Shown here piece after piece: positions 10,883 to 22,062 of a stretch of 64,000 nt of DNA. Below the pieces are notes generated by a model. It saw nothing but the letters and a program-made list of their open reading frames with translations, was not told where the DNA came from and made no database searches. Location: contig OZ038435.1 of NCBI GenBank assembly GCA_964036275.1, positions 16,876,270 through 16,940,269 of the forward strand. The letters run 5' to 3'. Made by a program: the position numbers and the translations under genes. Numbering within the stretch: position 1 is the first letter of the stretch; each line of letters opens with the position of its first letter. The DNA is from Litoditis marina (taxonomy: Eukaryota > Nematoda > Chromadorea > Rhabditida > Rhabditidae).

Positions 10883-11778
10883 ATGTCTGTTCAGGAGGTT
10901 TTCCAAACAGTTTCCCACCGTCCCATCTGTTTTTGGACGGCGAGCGATGTGGACGATTGGCTGCGTAAACGAAGACCCAAATTGGCCCTCAAGTACTCGC
11001 TCAACTTTCTGCGACACAACGTCACTGGTACGTTTTGTTTGGTCTTAGAACGAGTTTTGTCCAGAACAGTTGTCCTATCACCCTGGAAACCTTTCAGAAA
11101 CAGTTGCCGGTGTGTTGTTGAGCGGTGACGGTGATAAAGGGTTTACTCCACTTTTTTCTCAAAAGGTTCTTGTGAAAATGAAGATAAAGTGTCACGAAAT
11201 GTTACTTAGGCCATTACCGATAAATGGGGGTAGATCGCATTTTTCGGAGGTTCGCGTCATTTGAAATAGTTGTAGAAGTGACCTCCTTGTTCTATGAAGT
11301 GTCACTCTGACAAAAAAAATAGAGAGATTGTTTGAGTCCACTTGACGTGTTCGAGAACAGAAAAGGAAGAACTCTCTTTTTTACAAACATGGTAAATGGT
11401 CAGTTCCCATTTAGAAGCACCTTATATCCTTTCAGGGCGAGTTCTGGTTGATATCACAGACGTGGATTTGAACGAAATTGGCATTCGCTCCTACGATGAA
11501 AGGTCGGTTTTACCATCTGGCAAAGTTGTCCGAATACCCAGAAAACTAACTAATACAGGGAAGATTTGGTTGTTTTTAAGGCAGCATGATTCATCGCGTA
11601 ATTTAATCTCTTAGTCAGAAAATTGGTTACCTCAGATTACTGATTTATGCTTCTTTGTGAACTATGTTCTGAATTCATTGTTGTGTTTCTTTTCAGACAG
11701 GACTTATTACTCGAAATCAGGAAGGAAAAGTTGTACAGCGACTTGGACGAGTTATCCAAATTAAAATATCAAAGCTAA
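10883..11778 (+). CDS. SAM-domain protein, Aveugle/SAMD10/12-like
   Basis: Three exons: 10883-11027, 11436-11502 and 11697-11778, joined in phase to give 97 residues ending at a TAA. Nearly the whole protein is one SAM domain: it begins near FWTASDVDDWL, continues through YSLNFLRHNVTG, crosses the first splice into RVLVDITDVDLNEIGI and ends in a helix, DLLLEIRKEK. The family signature W..DV..WL / G..L..LT...L...GI is visible. A SAM-only protein of about 100 residues matches Drosophila Aveugle, a scaffold between CNK and KSR in Ras/MAPK signalling; vertebrate SAMD10/12 are relatives. The function here is inferred from resemblance only. An in-frame TAG precedes the ATG at 10883, so this is the start unless an upstream exon splices to the internal acceptor TGTTCAG at 10892. 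The second donor (GTCGGT) is weak. Confidence 0.7.
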
Positions 11779-11934
11779 TAGTTTTTTATACCATGTTAAT
11801 CTTTGATCTCGAGTATTTTACATCAACTAGGCTAAAAGTAGTTAAGAGTGAATTTTAAAATGTTGTTCATCTCACGCACGCTAGGTATCTATTCCCAAAA
11901 CTATATGTGACTGACATACTCATTGTTTCATATT

Positions 11935-12252
11935 GGCGGCCAATTCACTGGAGAACCGGGTCCTTCCCGAACCGAATCGCGAACCAGTCACTGGAGAACC
12001 GAACCAACTGAACCGAACCGATTTTTGAACCGACCGGTTCTCCAGTGAATGCTTCGAAGCGAACCGGGATAGAGTCATTTTACCTTGTCTACGACTTGCT
12101 TGTTTAACTCATGGTTAATGTCGGTTCGGTTCGAAGCACTCACTGGAGAACCGGTCGGTTCAAAAGTCGGTTCGGTTCAGTTGGTTCGGTTCTCCAGTGA
12201 CCGGTTCGCGGTTTGGTTCGGGAAGGACCCGGTTCTCCAGTGAATTCGCCGC
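11935..12252. repeat. Fold-back MITE with about 120-bp inverted termini
   Basis: Left arm 11935-12060 and right arm 12125-12252 are near reverse complements, beginning GCGGC(C/G)AATTCACTGG and containing several CCGGTTCTCCAGTG motifs. The flanks carry an imperfect direct repeat (CATACT..TGTTTCATATT at 11915-11934 and a similar sequence at 12251-12273), suggesting a target duplication. No ORF. Confidence 0.8.
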
Positions 12253-12666
12253 ATACACTGAGTGTTTCATATTTAACTTTAAACCCCTCATTGCTTGCTA
12301 TTTGCTAAATCCAGTTCAAACTGAAATCTAAACACTGTCTGTTTTCGGCTTATTTTGAATTCGAATATGTAACTTTTTAGTTTGAAGTTTGAATATTGTT
12401 TCTTTCAGGTATTAGTAGAAATTCAATTATCCAATTATAATTATGGAAGGTAGTATATTATTTGTATGTCTCTTTCTATTATATCAACTCTGTTAATGTG
12501 ATCTTATTTCTCTAGTCCAATTGTTCCAAATGTGCAGAATATTCTTATTAATCTCATGTACATAAAGTAAATACTGTATATATTCATTGTTGTTTTGTTT
12601 AATTCCTCCGTGTCCGTGGACACGGCTTTGTACCTGTTTTTCTTCATATTTTATCTTTTATTATTC

Positions 12667-12789
12667 TTAAAGTAGACGATTATGTGGACCAATCCCGTGC
12701 CAACGGTCCTTTAAACTGCAATTGAGAAATGTATTGATGTTTAAAGAACTGAACCGTTGCGATTGGACCACATAATCGTCCTTCTTTAA
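12667..12789. repeat. TTAA-flanked MITE, copy 1
   Basis: About 123 bp beginning TTAAAGTAGACGATTATGTGG and ending in its inverted counterpart CCACATAATCGTCC..TTAA. Internally it holds the paired motif TCCTTTAAACTGCAATTGA and a degenerate reverse copy. Both edges are TTAA, the target of piggyBac-superfamily transposons. It lies 142 bp upstream of the first acceptor of the F-box-like gene. Confidence 0.8.
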
Positions 12790-12907
12790 GTGCGATATGA
12801 AATTAAGTTTAGGAGACGTCTGAACATAAAAAGGACCATCATTTTCCTACTAAATTTACTTAGCACCACTAGAATACAGTTTTTTGTGAAGTTTTCTGAG
12901 ATTAAAT

Positions 12908-12931
12908 GTACTTTTTTTCTCTGTTTTTCAG
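12908..12931 (+). promoter_or_regulatory. Probable trans-splice acceptor before the F-box-like gene
   Basis: A long pyrimidine tract ending TCTGTTTTTCAG directly abuts the ATG at 12932. An acceptor fused to the start codon is typical of spliced-leader trans-splicing in nematodes. The preceding SAM-domain gene ends 1.15 kb upstream on the same strand, so a two-gene operon is possible but the spacing is long. Confidence 0.5.
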
Positions 12932-15900
12932 ATGTCTGAACACAAAAATAAGGATGCGGTTGAGAAACCGGTGAAGCCGTCAAAGCCGAGTCGCAAGCGA
13001 AAAGCGTACGACGAAACTGCGAATATGATTGAGGAAATGATGAAGGACGTCGCACGCGAACAGCCTTTGGAGGTCCCGATCGAGGATGAGACTACGGTAT
13101 GTAAAGGGGGGGGCGATAGTATAACTATACTTGTAAGATTACTTGTTACTCTAAAACGAATTCGGCCGGCTGGTCAGGTACATTACATATATTAAATTTC
13201 AAACCACGAGCGCCTTCTCTGATAAATTGGAAAGTTTGGAAATTTCTGGGTTAGGGGGAGGGAGTATATAGCTACTCGCTTACTCTAACAGCTGGATAGT
13301 GCTTCACTGTTAATATCATTCGTTAATCTCTTCAACATACTAACGGTGGTTGTTTGTGCTTACAGCCCGGTTTGAACGACCTTCCCTCGGAGCTGTTGTA
13401 CCAAGTGTTCAAGCATCTTCTGGTACCGGATAGGGCCAACCCCCTGGAGGTACCACAACAGAATTTCATTGGCAGTTATGGCACGCAGAGACAGAAAATG
13501 CTCAAGGTGAGTTGATTTGTCGTTTAGGAAATCGCGCGCAGCGCGAAGCGCTGCGTGTGAGTTGTGTTTTGGTTTGGCCATTGCGCACCCATTTTCAGCT
13601 TTCAAACCACAAAAGTTATCAAATAATACTTTTTTTTAGTAATTTAACGAAAGGGAGAGCTAGAGATCAATTATGTACATGTTGTGTGAAAAAATTAGCA
13701 AAATCGGTCAAGTTTGAAAAAAGTTATGCTGTCGTGTCGTTATGAAAATTTCCGTTGTCCCTCGTCGCTCGTCCGATGTCCGCATAGAAAATTATTTTTT
13801 AACTACTGGGCCAATTCGGCTAAAATTTGGCACACATGTGTAAACCCCAAAGTCAGCGCGGCCCCGGAAAATTGGTGATGTCACGTTATGTCTAACGCTT
13901 GGCGCTGGCGCCAGATGGCGCCAAAAGCTGGAAAATATGTGTTCTCATGAGTCAAAATGTTCGAAATTTCGCACAGATGTCATAAAACTTGGTTCAACCT
14001 GATTTCCAAAACATGGTGCCATTGTTATCGAATGGCGCCAAACGTGGGCGCCTATTGGCGCCAAATGAGAACGACGCTAGCGATGTAGGGTAACGGCCGC
14101 ATTCGTTCACAGAGGTCAGAAATATACATTCAGTTGACAAGAGGATTGAGTATCCACCTTTCTATGATATTTGGCGCCGAAAAGCCCGTTTATCCGCCAA
14201 CTGGCGCCAAATCTGAAAATATTGTATCCGAACAAAAAATCGTCGGAAACTGTGCTAATTGGTCAAAACTGTTCGTTCCAGTTCTTTTTCACCAATTGGA
14301 GTGGCATGTATGATTATTGGCGCCTAACGCTGGCGCCCGTTTGCGCCAAATAAGTGAAGGCGTGCGTTGTACTGTAATGACTCAGATTTTCCCAAAGCTC
14401 AGATTTTCATGAAACGGGTGAAAAAGTTCGGGTTTGTGGTTTTTACAAGTTTAGCCAATCACGCCAATTCTAGAGGTAAATTGGCGCCAAAAATAATTTG
14501 AAAAACCAGGATCACACCGTTTGAGAACTCGAAACCTCGCCCAGTACACAGGATGTTTGATAGTCACCATGTTACGAATTTCATTCTGATTGTTCTAATC
14601 AATGAGTGATTGTACTAGTACAACTAGCAAAAAGAGAACAATAAGTAAAAAGTGGGGGACCAGGAAGTGTGTGAGTTCTGTTCGGTTTTACCGTTTTCAG
14701 CAAAAAGTGAACAATACGAGGTAGGGAGTGTGCAACAAAAATAGCAGGATACATAGGTTTGCACAACGGTTCACAAAAAAACATTTATTAATCCTGATTT
14801 TAGCGTGAGTGTATGACTGGTTTAACGTACGTACGTTGTGAACCGTTGAGCAAACCTATGTAAGGTGCTATTTTTGTTGCACACTCCCTACCTCGTATTG
14901 TTCACTTTTTGCTGAAAACGGTAAAACCGAACAGAACTCACACACTTCCTGGTCCCCCACTTTTTACTTATTTGGATTGTAGTAGGAACCATAGTTGGTT
15001 GTTCGGTCGTCATGGGAAAGCGAGAAAGGCTTGTTTTCAAAGAGTAATCACAAGACAGTCTCGAAAGTATTGGATTGGGAAGTTCTTCCGGTCCTGCTTG
15101 TACGGAAAAGTTATCCTTTCGAAGTGTTTCGTTTGCTAAATGGCTAATTCTCGAAAAGATAGTTACATGGCGAATTCTTCATTTAACCCGGTATTTCGTT
15201 TACCACAGCAGGTAACCAGTAACCGGGTTACGGGATGGGGCTAACAAAATACCCGGTTCTTTGTGACTTCGGCCCGATTTCATTTGCGATTCCAGAATTT
15301 CTGGCGCCTTCGTGGAGTGAGTCGTCGAATCTGCGACTTTTTGGACAATTCTGTCGAAACGAAGAAGTTCGAGAGGCCGGGGGTCGGACTCAGAATTACG
15401 GTGGGAAATTGCTGGTTTCAGAGAGAGAGAGAGAGAAACACCTCATTTCTGAAAAAAGTAGGCCTCTTAGAAAAAGCTGAATATTGGTGAATGTGTTATG
15501 GTTTTTTTCGTTTACCCCAGCAGGTAACCAGTAACCGGGTTACGGGATAGGGCTAACAAAGTATCCGGTCTTTGTGAAATCGGCCCGATTTTGGGTTGCT
15601 TTGTAATGCGCTGTAACACACCAGTGAGGTGTGACTATTTGCCAGGAACAACGTTTTCCGGTCCATTTCACCTCCGATTTTGTACGAATGTGTGACAGAA
15701 ATCGAATGTGCTATCTGATTTCGCGTAACAAAGAGGCACGCTGTCTGATCATCACAAGCCAAATTTTCCCCAAAACGAATCTTTTGAAAAATCGGTTCAC
15801 TAAATTTGGAAATTCGACCGGATACACAGTTTTCTTCAAACAAAATAGGTAAGGGCGACCCTACGGTAAAAATCGGGTTGGGCCGCTGACACTTGTCAGC

Positions 15901-18900
15901 TGGTGTATGGTCTGAGTTGTTTGTGATGTGATTATTGATTGTTGTTGTTTTGTCTGATTGTTGTTCTTTGCAGCCGAAACCGCGTAAACAATATCTGGAT
16001 GAGGAAGTGTCGGAGAACATGGTATTGGTCTACGTCTATGGGGCGAGAGGTGACAAGTATCCATGTCAATGTGTGCATATCAGTGAATTGCAGAAGGCTA
16101 TCAGGTATCAGATGGTCTAATTGTTGTTTTCACTTTTAAACACTTGTTGACGTCTCAAAATCTAACGTTATTGACATAAGCGTAAATATCGAAAATGTTA
16201 ATGGGGATCTTTTCCGCCACAATGGGGGAAATTGGCTATTTTGTTCATGAATTTTCAAAAAAACTATATTGAAAAGCGGGTTTTTATTGTAGGTAAAGTA
16301 GCCCCTCATTTTCGTAGACTTCTTGTTTTCCAGACCTTGCCTCGTGAAGACAAATCTCGTCGTTCAGGGTTTCGTCATCAGCGATCTACTAATCAATAGT
16401 CTTAAGAATATCGATCTCACTCTGGTTGGTTGTTGGTTATCAATAGTTGTTGATTTCAGTAGTAACAAAAATGTCCGCGGAGCGATCCCTTAAGTATAGG
16501 TACGGTGTCTCTGTTAACTGACCCGCGGATCTTTAAATTTACCTCAGGTCGGACTAGGGGACACATCACAAACAGGGAAACAGGGCTGACCAAAAAGTTG
16601 ACTGACCCTACCGCCGGTACGACCCCTCCCCCTTAAAAATACAAATTCACCAAAAAATAAGAAACCATTTGTAAAAAGTGAAGGACCAGGAAGTGTGTGA
16701 GTTCTATTCGGTTTCACCGTTTTCTGCAAAAAGTGAACAATACGATGTTGTGAATAAGTGTGCAACAAAAAAAGAACAATACATTTGTTTGCACAACGGT
16801 TCACAACGTTCTTAGAGGAAACCACTATGCACTTTTAAGTTCAAGTTTTACTTTGTATATTATGTTTCTTGTGAATCGTTGTGCAAACAAATGTATTGTT
16901 CTTTTTTTGTTGCACACTTATTCACAACATCGTATTGTTCACTTTTTGCAGAAAACGGTGAAGCCGAACAGAACTCACACACTTCCTGGTCCCCCACTTT
17001 TTACAAATTGTTCTTTTTTTGCTAGTTGTACTAGTACAACCACTTCTAGAGTTGACTTAGAAAAACGATTTTTGAATAGTGGTGACTATCAAACATCCTG
17101 ATATCTGAAAGTTCCAGGTTTTCAAACGATGTGATCCTGAAAAATTCAAAAAAACAGTTTTTTTCCGCTTCGGTAATTGAAATCTGAGTATTGTGAAAAA
17201 ACTGCGTCATTACAGTAAAAAAATATTTTCTCCATTGGCGCGAACGGGCGCCAGCCATTGGCGCCAGATATAGAACATGTTACTCTAGTTAGTAACAAAT
17301 AACTTGGAACGAATGGCCTCGACCAATTAGCACAATTTCTGACTGTTTTTTGGTTCAGAAACCCTATTTTCAATTTTGGCGCCAATTGGCGGATAAAGTA
17401 CCGTTTTGGCGCAGAATGTCAAAGAAATGTTGGTATCCAAGCCGTATTCGTTAACTATGTTCATAGTTCGGACATCTGTGGAACATTTCGCTCGTTACCC
17501 TACTTGCCTGGCGTTGTTATAATTTGGCGCCACTGGGCGCCAGCGTTTGGCGCCAAATAAAAATTTACTCTAATTAGTAACAAAAAACTTGGAATGAATG
17601 GCCTCGACCAATTAGCACAATTTCCGACTGTTTTTTGGTTCAGAAACCCTATTTTCAATTTTGGCGCCATTTGGCGGATAAAGTACCGTATTGGCGCAGA
17701 ATGTCGAAGAAATGTTGGTATTCAAGCCGTATTCGTCAACTATGTTCATAGTTCGGACATCTGTGAAACATTTCGCTCGTTACCCTACTTGCTTGGCGTT
17801 GTTCTAATTTGGCGCCACTGGGCGCCAGCGTTTGGCGCCAAATATAAACCATGACACCAAATTTCCAGAGAAGGCTAAGATTCACTAATCTAACCTCTGT
17901 GCAAAATTTCGGAGCATTTAATCCATGGGAACACATATTTTCCTGCTACTGGCGCCTATTGGCGCCCGCGCCAAGCGCCAAACGAAACGTGACATCACCA
18001 AACTTGTTGGGCCGCGCTAACTTTGGGGTTTACACATGTGTGCCAAATTTCAGCCGAATTGGTCCAGTAGTTAAAAAAATAATTTTCTATGCGGACATTG
18101 GACGAGGGACGAGGGACAACGGAAATTTTCATAACGACACGACAGCATAACTTTTTTCAACCTTGACCGATTTTCCTAATTTTTTCACACAACATGTATT
18201 TAATAGATATCTAGCTCTCTCTTTTTTAAATTTCGAAAAAATGTTTTATTTGAAGACTTTTGTGGTTTGAAAGCCAAAAATGGGTGCGCAATGGCCAAAC
18301 CAAACACAACTCACACGCAGCGCTTCGCGCTGCGCGCGATTCTTCACAATTGCGAGAATTTCACCTAAATTGGCAAAAAAACATCGTATTTTCTAAATTT
18401 TCCGACCCTCATCGGGTCTTTACGATTCCCCCCCCCCCCCCCCCTAAAATGTTGCTCGCGTGCAACATGTGGTCACCCTTGATTCACAAATGGAATGATC
18501 ATCAATTGCTTTGTCGTTTCGGGTTTCGAGACCAATATATGGAAGATACCACCGACCTTTTTGCTATTTTCACTGCGGGTTATTAACTCACGTGCTAACG
18601 TCCTCTATCTTGTTCACGGAAGGAGAAGGTGTAAGGCTTATGTCCGTGTTTGTGGTTTGACACCTTGAGTAATCTATTCTTTGTAGTTTGTAGTCTAAAC
18701 TCTTAAATGTTCAGGTAGAGGAAGTTCGTTTCAACGAAAGCTTTGCCTTTTTAGTTTAAACTGCAAAATATTATAGTGGTTCGTGTTTTTAGTCCGGAAT
18801 ATTGAATGTGCAGGTTTGTAGTTTGGAACCTATTCATGTAATTGTAGTTTGAACTCTCAAACATTCAGGTTGAGGAAGTTCGTTTCCACGACGTGCGCGG

Positions 18901-21755
18901 CGTTTCGCTGGAAAACCAGGAAGAATCACTGAAAGATCTCGTATCCCTGTTTCCGAATGCGATGACGGTGGAATTTCTCGGCCGTCGCAAGTATTTCGAT
19001 CCGGCTCAGGTTTTCCCGGCAACGTTGGCCAAAACGCTGGAGATGGACAGGTTGGTGTTTTCTATTCGTTTTCCATATAAATACGTGAAACCTCAACATT
19101 TTACATTAATATTAGACCAATTCTCCCCACTTTAGCTAAATAGAAAGTTTAAAATGTTTGAAGGAATAAGTTTTGGTTTATATAAGTTGCATCGTTGCGA
19201 TGTGTGACTTTTGTTCCAAAAGTACACTTTTTCCCCTCAGAGGGTGAGGGGTTGTATTATAGTCACGCAATCAGTGAATACGATTATTTTAGAATGTATT
19301 ATCTTTGGTCAAACTGTGAGGCAACAGGCAACCTTATACGATCTCAAGCACGAACTTCCGGGCCGCCGACAAAGAAAATGAAAAACAAACGGGCCGCCGA
19401 CGAAAATTTGAATTTTTTGTCGGCGGATCGTCCGAAAGTTGTTTACGCCACACGTCAAAGCGCGCCGACAACTATGTTAGAATTCAGAAATACGCGGTTT
19501 TTTATCAACTTTGTAGGAGCCCGGTTCCGGTTTTGTTCATGCACTAAAGCTACCGCTTTGTCGATATCGTCTACAATACGAAGGAAGAGAGCAATTTTGA
19601 AAGATTATAAAAGACAGCCAGTAATAATAACAGTAATTTTCGCTTTGCGGCTAGTTTCTTATTTCAGTAGTTTTTCGGAATATGGAATTGGAGAAGTGTA
19701 CCCATCTTTCCTACTATTCTGTGTTTCATTTCAGAAATGACGAAGAGTGCAGGACTGCCGATTTGCTAGTGAAATATCGTCACGTGAGCAACCGAAAGGC
19801 GCGTCGAACTAGAAAGGAGAGAAACCAACGCGCCATCAGACGGTCAGTTATTGAATAATAATAATAATAGTAGTAGTAGTAGTTTTACTGGCCATTTCTA
19901 CAAGAAAACGTTTCAAAAAAGGTTATCATTCGAGCTAACTAGATACCCGTTTCACTGCACTTGTTTGAGTCACGTGCTACTCAAAGGAGACCGGAGAGCA
20001 ACATGGTTATCTCGCATACACCAGCTGACTTTTTCAGAAAAAAGGTTATCTTTTAATATCAGGTTCCAGTGGGAGAAATATCATAATAAGCAGGTCTTGT
20101 AAGGTCGGCGAATGTGTCATTACTTAATAAAAATCGATTATAGTATAACAATCAGGTGTTTGAGATGGCTAAACCAGAAAAGTCAGCTGAAGTATGGTTT
20201 CTTGCAAAGCTGCTGTATCCTACTTTTGATTGGACGCGTTGCGTGTCGCGCGGCATTTTCATGTGAATGTCACGTGGACTGATCAAACTATAATGCGAGT
20301 TATTTGTGCTCTCTGATCTCAATACAGTTAAAAGCAGCCCGAAACAAAACCTCTGCTCAAGTCGTGTTCCGGTCTCCTTTAACTAGTAGAGCTATACGAT
20401 AACATTGTAAACACCATGGAAGGAATGCTACCTGTTAGTTGTTTTTTTTTTCGAAAATTTTCGAGTTGAGTCGAAGGTGTGTCGGAAACAGTTACTTATG
20501 CATGTCACTACGCCACTCAACCATTTCTTCTTTTTAATATTTTCTCATTCCAGTCTTGAAAGAGATGAGCTGGAGCGAGAGCAGAACAGAATCGCGGTTC
20601 TCATGCATGTGAGTCTCAAATATTGGAAATTACGAAAATTGGAGTTGTTTACCACGTTCTATAATACGTTGTAGTCATACGTAAAATAGTTTCACATCAG
20701 GTCGAAAAAAGTGAGCGTGTGCAACTAAAAATGCCGTATTTTCGTCACCACTCCTGGTTTTTTAGACAAATGTGAGCGCGAAAGTGACTATGAGTCGATC
20801 GAAATATGGCAAAAGTGAGCATCAGTCAGTATCGAAAGTGAGAGGTAGTTCACGCATGGTTGTAGTTTGTAGTTGAAACTGATTGGTGGCACAGATCATA
20901 ATTGTCTGCAGTCTGATTTTGAGATGGACGAAAGTTCGTATATAAGGTAACAGCGTAGGATATGATTATCAGTTTAGAGGTACTGTTAAAATATGTTAAA
21001 GAAGGACGACTATGTGGACCAATCTCGTGTCGACGGTCCTTTAAACTGCAATTGAAAAATGTATTGCAGTTTAAAGGACTGGAACTGGATCCTTGCGATT
21101 GGACCACATAATCGTCCTTCTTTAATATAAACACTATCACCCAACACTTGTGGCTCACGTTCTATCTTTCTAAAGAAAATTGGGCCAATTCTACAACTAA
21201 CCGGGTTTTTAGGTAACCTAACCCTTTTTTGGTAACCGGTAACAGGTAACCGGTTTTTCATTTTCGGTTACCAACCTACTGAGGTAACCTGAAAAATAGG
21301 TTACCAAAAAAGGGTTAGGTTACCTAAAAACCCGGTTAGATATAGAATTCACCAGAAAATTGTGTTTCAGGTTCCGGGTGGCGATTTTGAGCTGGCCGAA
21401 TCGGATCCGGATGACGAGTCGATGGCTAGCGACAGCGATTTCGAGGCCAATCAGGATCTAGATTTGGAGGTATCGTTTTACTTTTATCTTCTTCTTCTCT
21501 TATGCTTGGTTTCAGGTTTATTTTCTTAGGTTAACATAACTTTTTTTGTAAATATAAACAGTCCAATCGAACATAATGGAACATATCTGACTGTCTTTCC
21601 CTCAGGGGAAAGGTATCAAGATTCAAGTGGTTACGTCTGGGGGAGACGTACCACTTCTTTTTCATTCCTATCAATCTAATCATTTCAATTTCGAATTGCT
21701 GAGTTCTTCATTTACGTACTTTCTTCCCCTTCTCTCTCTCTCTCTCTCTCTCTCA

Positions 21756-21787
<32 letters not shown>

Positions 21788-22062
21788 TTCAGCGCAAACC
21801 TCGATTTCTACCCCTTGAGAATAAATCGCACACTTCGTATGTGATGCAACCTAAACACTAACAACCCGAACACTTTGTAGAAAGAAAACATCTAACACTT
21901 TGTAGAAAGAAATTAGTCGAGAACAATAATCCCGATCAATAAGTTGATAATAAAATATAAGTCCTCCAGAATTCTGACATGGAACATGATGATGACATCG
22001 ACCAGTTTGAAGTGGAGCCAGATGAAGAGGGTGACTTCGATTTTGATGCCGACGATTTTTAA
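12932..22062 (+). CDS. F-box-like protein with basic and acidic C-terminal tail
   Basis: Nine exons: 12932-13096, 13366-13506, 15974-16104, 16334-16424, 18869-19050, 19735-19842, 20554-20608, 21371-21469, 21970-22062. All phases join, giving 354 residues. Residues 1-55 are basic/charged. Residues near 58-80 (LNDLPSELLYQVFKHLLVPD) match the F-box core (LP.ELL..IF..L...D), which in other proteins binds Skp1. The middle (VVQGFVISDLLINSLKNIDL and onward) reads like leucine-rich repeat or F-box-associated sequence. Near residues 240-290 follow an Arg/Lys-rich helix (SNRKARRTRKERNQRAIRR) and then a strongly acidic tail ending FDFDADDF, suggesting nuclear localisation and a histone- or RNP-like partner. 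No known orthologue is recognised. Introns 2 and 4 (about 2.4 kb each) hold inverted repeats. AATAAA occurs at 22259. A substrate-adaptor role in ubiquitination is inference from the F-box alone. Confidence 0.65.
13530..14980. repeat. Left arm of the large intronic inverted repeat (intron 2)
   Basis: Begins with GCGCGCAGCGCGAAGCGCTG, which recurs in reverse complement at the end of the right arm (18304-18342). Homology continues through CCATTGCGCACCCATTTT, GTCGTGTCGTTATGAAAATT, GGCACACATGTGTAAACCCC and many GGCGCC palindromes. The inner part (14620-14980) is itself a hairpin: 14637-14780 pairs with 14835-14975. Roughly 1.4 kb; no coding capacity seen. Confidence 0.85.
15186..15600. repeat. 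Tandem direct repeat with GGTAACC-family sequence
   Basis: Two copies of an approximately 95-bp segment (about 15190-15285 and 15507-15600) share GCAGGTAACCAGTAACCGGG, GGGCTAACAAA and CGGCCCGATTT. They are spaced about 315 bp apart in intron 2. The motif links them to the GGTAACC MITE family at 21182, 24781 and 36073. A short GA tract lies at 15421-15435. Confidence 0.65.
16664..18342. repeat. Right arm of the large intronic inverted repeat (intron 4)
   Basis: Reverse complement of the 13530-14980 arm, about 1.7 kb. Its inner end (16664-17045) is a hairpin of the same MITE as in the left arm, with AACAGAACTCACACACTTCC and CACTTTTTGC motifs. It contains an extra tandem duplication of about 285 bp (17281-17565 and 17566-17850), each copy with GAATGGCCTCGACCAATTAG and several GGCGCC sites. 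The outer end is the palindromic GCAGCGCTTCGCGCTGCGCG block. A 15-nt C run at 18430 follows. Confidence 0.85.
20996..21125. repeat. TTAA-flanked MITE, copy 2
   Basis: About 130 bp in intron 7 of the F-box-like gene. TTAA at both ends, terminal inverted GAAGGACGACTATGTGGACC / GGACCACATAATCGTCCTTC, and internal paired CCTTTAAACTGCAATTGA motifs. Same family as 12667-12789. Confidence 0.85.
21182..21353. repeat. GGTAACC-family palindromic MITE
   Basis: Starts GGGCCAATTCTACAACTAAC and ends GGTTAGATATAGAATTCACC, with repeated GGTAACC/GGTTACC motifs making an imperfect palindrome. Its right end is only 17 bp upstream of exon 8 of the F-box-like gene (acceptor at 21370). Copies at 24781-25030 and 36073-36533 share ends and core. 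Confidence 0.8.
21724..21790 (+). repeat. (CT)n microsatellite
   Basis: CT tract of about 65 bp in the last intron of the F-box-like gene. It runs into TTTCAG at 21787-21792, so it could act as an extreme polypyrimidine tract for an alternative terminal exon at 21793-21861. Confidence 0.85.

Noticed and set aside
19195..19740. 181-codon open frame on the plus strand
   Set aside because: It lies within intron 5 of the F-box-like gene, runs into the exon 6 acceptor, has no recognised domain and includes a GCCGCCGAC inverted repeat. Most likely a chance open frame.
20157..20415. Possible solo LTR (starts TGTTTGAG, contains AATACAGTTAAAAGC and TTCCGGTCTCC)
   Set aside because: The ends and target duplication could not be defined and no internal retrotransposon sequence is present. 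The inverted TCCGGTCTCCTTT match at about 19983 is short.
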